DNA of 6,124 nt from JBEGHD01 sp049334165 (lineage in GTDB: Bacteria; Bacteroidota; Bacteroidia; Flavobacteriales_D; Sanyastnellaceae), in NCBI GenBank assembly GCA_049334165.1, contig JBEGHD010000026.1; one strand, given 5' to 3'. Each line of letters starts with the position of its first letter. The stretch's first letter is position 1. The position numbers were made by a program, and so were the translations under genes. The notes below the pieces were generated by a model that did no database searches, was not told where the DNA came from, and worked only from the letters and a program-made list of their open reading frames with translations. Positions 5,201 to 6,124 of the stretch are shown piece after piece.

Positions 5201-6124
5201 CTGGAATTACAGAGATACTCAATGTTTCAGATGATGTCTGTGGCAGTGAAATAACGCCCACAGTCCGAATCAAGAATCTTGGACAGTCCAATTTAACTTC
5301 TGCAAACATCAACTACGATGTTGATGGTCAGCAATCTTTCACCTACAACTGGACCGGAAACCTTGCTAGCAATGCAACAGAAATAGTCGATTTGCCAATA
5401 ATGAGTTTCACAGGGACAGGGCCTCATACTTTTACTGCTTCAACTGAATTGCCCAATGGTGTTGAAGATGAAGTGCCCTCAAACGACAGTCAAACATTCG
5501 ACTTTTTATCAGAAGATGGGAATGGAGCAACACTGACCCTTACCACAGATTGCTGGGGAGAAGAAGTTAGCTGGACTATTACAGACGAAGGTGGAAGTGT
5601 AATTGCCAGTGTCTCACAAAACACATTGGCAGACAACACAACTTTTACCACCGACCTGTGCCTGGAAACTGGATGCTACGATTTCACAATCAACGATTCG
5701 TACGGTGATGGTCTGGATGGAACTGCCTCGGGTTGTGGCCAGGATGGAGACTATATTATCACCGACTCCGAAGGAAACGTTCTTGTGGAAATGGGCAACC
5801 CCGACTACGGTTTTTCTATCACACAAAGCTTCTGTATTGGAGAAACTGATGTTCCAGGTTGTACAAACATTTTGGCCTGTAACTACAATGCGTCTGCTAC
5901 TATTGATGACGGCTCTTGCATTTTGATAGGCGATTCTTGTGACGATGGAGACCCAACGACAGTAAACGATTCGGTGAATGGATCCTGTGAATGCGAAGGA
6001 GATGTTTTCCCGGGTTGTACGAATGAACTTGCTTGCAACTACAATCCAATTGCGACCTTAGACGATGGCTCTTGCCTTTTTACAGGCGATACTTGTGACG
6101 ATGGAGACCCAGACACGGTTAATG
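2161..6124 (+). CDS. Giant modular propeller/CARDB/Cys-repeat surface protein, 5' part (3' end outside window)
   Basis: The frame runs unbroken from ATG 2161 to the window end, 1321 complete codons. The start is well bounded: an in-frame TAA lies at 2149-2151 and no other start codon lies between. Domains in order: hydrophobic export segment (residues 12-25) ending at Cys26; basic pro-segment (about 30-70) leading into DRPDLAWEQNYLMTLDP; Asp-box propeller (about 121-786); CARDB-like 1 (about 792-899); C-YDF-YGDG module 1 (about 901-1003); CARDB-like 2 (about 1011-1117); C-YDF-YGDG module 2 (about 1121-1225); then 52-residue PGCTN repeats from residue 1231 to the edge. The order of modules is typical of very large secreted Bacteroidota proteins, many exported by the type IX system, but the C-terminus that would prove this is missing. 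The propeller resembles GH74/sortilin-like folds, yet I cannot place catalytic residues, so binding rather than catalysis is the safer reading. The first gene, 51 bp upstream, shares the repeat stalk, which suggests related architecture. Confidence 0.95.
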   Translation, partial: MNRPLARFTPEILTVLLVSAAIFYACSDHWQTVLRKSEKKAYTAFINSHPFTLREKKTPKEWKKLPKKDRPDLAWEQNYLMTLDPATGSPAEERLIIPLAQVEDFVDDPSRYAPGDVNFPWVERGPDNVAGRTRAILWDPNNENRVFAGGVAGGLWYNDNITSSTQEWQKVNDFWDNIAVSCIEADPSNSDVWYVGTGEGWGNLDAVRGLGIWKTEDGGNSWDHLLSTANNSFRYTQKILVHPTTGHVYAATNTGLRISTNGGSSWSLVLNNGNGANNNFIADLEIGADNAIWAAVQGDGVYRTTSGNSGTWTKLNSGNGFPSFGFNRIEIATAPSDASVAYALVVSGSVVDAIYKTENTGATWTSVNEPADADPGIPDTDFTRNQGWYDLISAVDPNDPDHIYVGGIDIFHSFNGGDTWNQISHWYGGFGEPYAHADQHGMAFKPGSSNEMIFSHDGGLTYTANASATQPSIGDRNNGYNVTQYYACAINPTAGSNNYLAGAQDNGTQRYDDPGMNSTTEVTGGDGMFCHIDQTDPTYQISSYVYNNYYRSVNQGVSFSGLPGGENTGRFINPTDYDNEQDILFGAKDNSTLRRITGITSTPSVSDMTIPALNGTASHIRVSEFTSGTSTIFVGTGSGNILKINNAQAAPSTMNIDSDAELPNGYISCIELGSNEDEILVTFSNYGVNSVWYTTDGGSNWVSKEGDLPDMPVRWALFNPDNQEEVILATEVGVWSTANFSANNPNWVPSNSGLANTRVDMLQIRESDNQVIAATHGRGLFSGVFFTPSYADDAGIIAVQEPNGVVCNQTTIPSVTLKNFGSEDLTSVDIEYSLDGGTTEVYEWTGTILPGDFEEVSLPEISYSVGSHTLVVSTSQPNGVEDEDPLNDSFTSDFEFGNNPVIVQIVTDNFGAETTWEIIDSNGSIVAEGGPYTNHQANGEYPEPDVQVCLQNGCYDFSIYDTYGDGMCCAYGNGSYTLLDADGNVLITGGDGWNNSETVEFCVSSPVPGVDNDAGITEILNVSDDVCGSEITPTVRIKNLGQSNLTSANINYDVDGQQSFTYNWTGNLASNATEIVDLPIMSFTGTGPHTFTASTELPNGVEDEVPSNDSQTFDFLSEDGNGATLTLTTDCWGEEVSWTITDEGGSVIASVSQNTLADNTTFTTDLCLETGCYDFTINDSYGDGLDGTASGCGQDGDYIITDSEGNVLVEMGNPDYGFSITQSFCIGETDVPGCTNILACNYNASATIDDGSCILIGDSCDDGDPTTVNDSVNGSCECEGDVFPGCTNELACNYNPIATLDDGSCLFTGDTCDDGDPDTVN
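2521..4518 (+). other. Asp-box (BNR/sortilin/GH74-like) beta-propeller region of the second gene
   Basis: Seven Asp-box-like motifs (S/T-x-D/N-x-G-x-x-W/Y) appear at about residues 214 (KTEDGGNSW), 259 (STNGGSSW), 304 (TTSGNSGTW), 357 (KTENTGATW), 413 (SFNGGDTW), 455 (SHDGGLTY) and 694 (TTDGGSNW). They alternate with strands of the type VFAGGVAGGLW, VWYVGTGEG, VYAATNTGL, HIYVGGIDIF and VIAATHGRGLF. The region opens with ERGPDNVAGRTRA and includes AGAQDNGTQRY followed by GGDGM, phrases that recur in secreted Bacteroidota propellers related to GH74 and VPS10/sortilin N-domains. The 239-residue gap between motifs six and seven suggests blades that have lost the box. Blade number is not certain, and two stacked propellers are possible. 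The region is probably a binding platform for glycans or proteins; enzymatic activity is not shown. Confidence 0.85.
4534..5835 (+). repeat. Duplicated module pair: CARDB-like + Cys/YDF/YGDG module, two copies
   Basis: Copy 1 spans about 4534-5169 and copy 2 about 5191-5835. The CARDB-like halves (4534-4857 and 5191-5511) share DAGI near the start, a cysteine before a TVxLKNxG-type strand, YxWTG in the middle and PNGVEDE..NDS near the end. CARDB domains are Ig-like adhesion-related folds found in exported bacterial proteins. The second halves (4861-5169 and 5521-5835) share T..TWEI/SWTI at the start, VCLQNGCYDF or LCLETGCYDF, YGDG, a GxY strand, DxxGNVL and a terminal FC(V/I). Copy 1 has a Cys-Cys pair (GDGMCCAYGNG) where copy 2 has GDGLDGTASGCG, so one cysteine is lost there and loop length differs. 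Divergence is high, so the duplication is old. I know the second module from other Bacteroidota secreted proteins but not a settled function for it. Confidence 0.85.
5851..6124 (+). repeat. Start of a second 156-bp Cys/Asp-rich repeat array, in the second gene
   Basis: One full 52-residue unit (5851-6006, from VPGCTNILAC to CECEGDV) and most of another (6007 to the edge, from FPGCTNELAC to DPDTVN) keep the exact 156-bp period and six-cysteine spacing of the array at 1-1719. They differ more from the first array than its inner units differ from each other (ILAC and ELAC for INAC; VNGSCEC for VITENCEC), as expected for the outer units of an array. The array continues past the window, so total copy number is unknown. 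Confidence 0.93.

Noticed and set aside
1..6124. A defence system, mobile element, RNA gene or other new multi-gene system
   Set aside because: The window is almost fully taken up by two structural surface protein genes; no transposase, integrase, nuclease, reverse transcriptase, tRNA or structured RNA signal was seen.

Overview
The window looks like chromosomal DNA of a marine or aquatic member of the Bacteroidota, probably a flavobacterial or cryomorph-like lineage. The basis is the protein types: acidic, cysteine-rich PGCT..ACNYDPNAT..DDGSC repeats, a GH74/sortilin-like Asp-box propeller with a basic pro-segment, CARDB-like modules paired with C-YDF-YGDG modules, and a MopE-like plus dockerin-like C-terminus. 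There is also no Shine-Dalgarno sequence at the one visible start codon. This is family recognition from memory, not a database result, and genus cannot be given.

Layout: two very large secreted or surface protein genes lie head to tail on the + strand and fill almost the whole window. Bases 1-2109 are the 3' part of the first gene, whose 5' end is outside the window. It holds half a repeat, ten complete 52-residue (156 bp) repeats, a final partial repeat, a MopE-like Asp-rich segment and a dockerin-like C-terminus. A 51-bp spacer follows. Bases 2161-6124 are the 5' part of the second gene, open to the window end (1321 complete codons). It encodes a signal or anchor segment, a basic pro-segment, a propeller with seven Asp-box-like motifs, two copies of a CARDB-like + C-YDF module pair, and then the start of the same 52-residue repeat family that fills the first gene.

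The genes therefore appear to be paralogous or modular neighbours sharing a repeat stalk. A reasonable inference is that the first gene has its own N-terminal modules upstream, and that the second ends downstream in something like the MopE/dockerin-like tail seen at 1720-2106. Both are probably exported, calcium-rich, disulfide-bonded envelope or secreted proteins used in adhesion or binding to macromolecules. No enzyme activity can be assigned.

The most notable structure is the hierarchical repeat array: 156-bp units alternate in two types (312 bp), with signs of a four-unit, 624-bp period. Interior units are homogenised and edge units have diverged. No RNA genes, CRISPR array, insertion sequence, phage gene or defence system was found.
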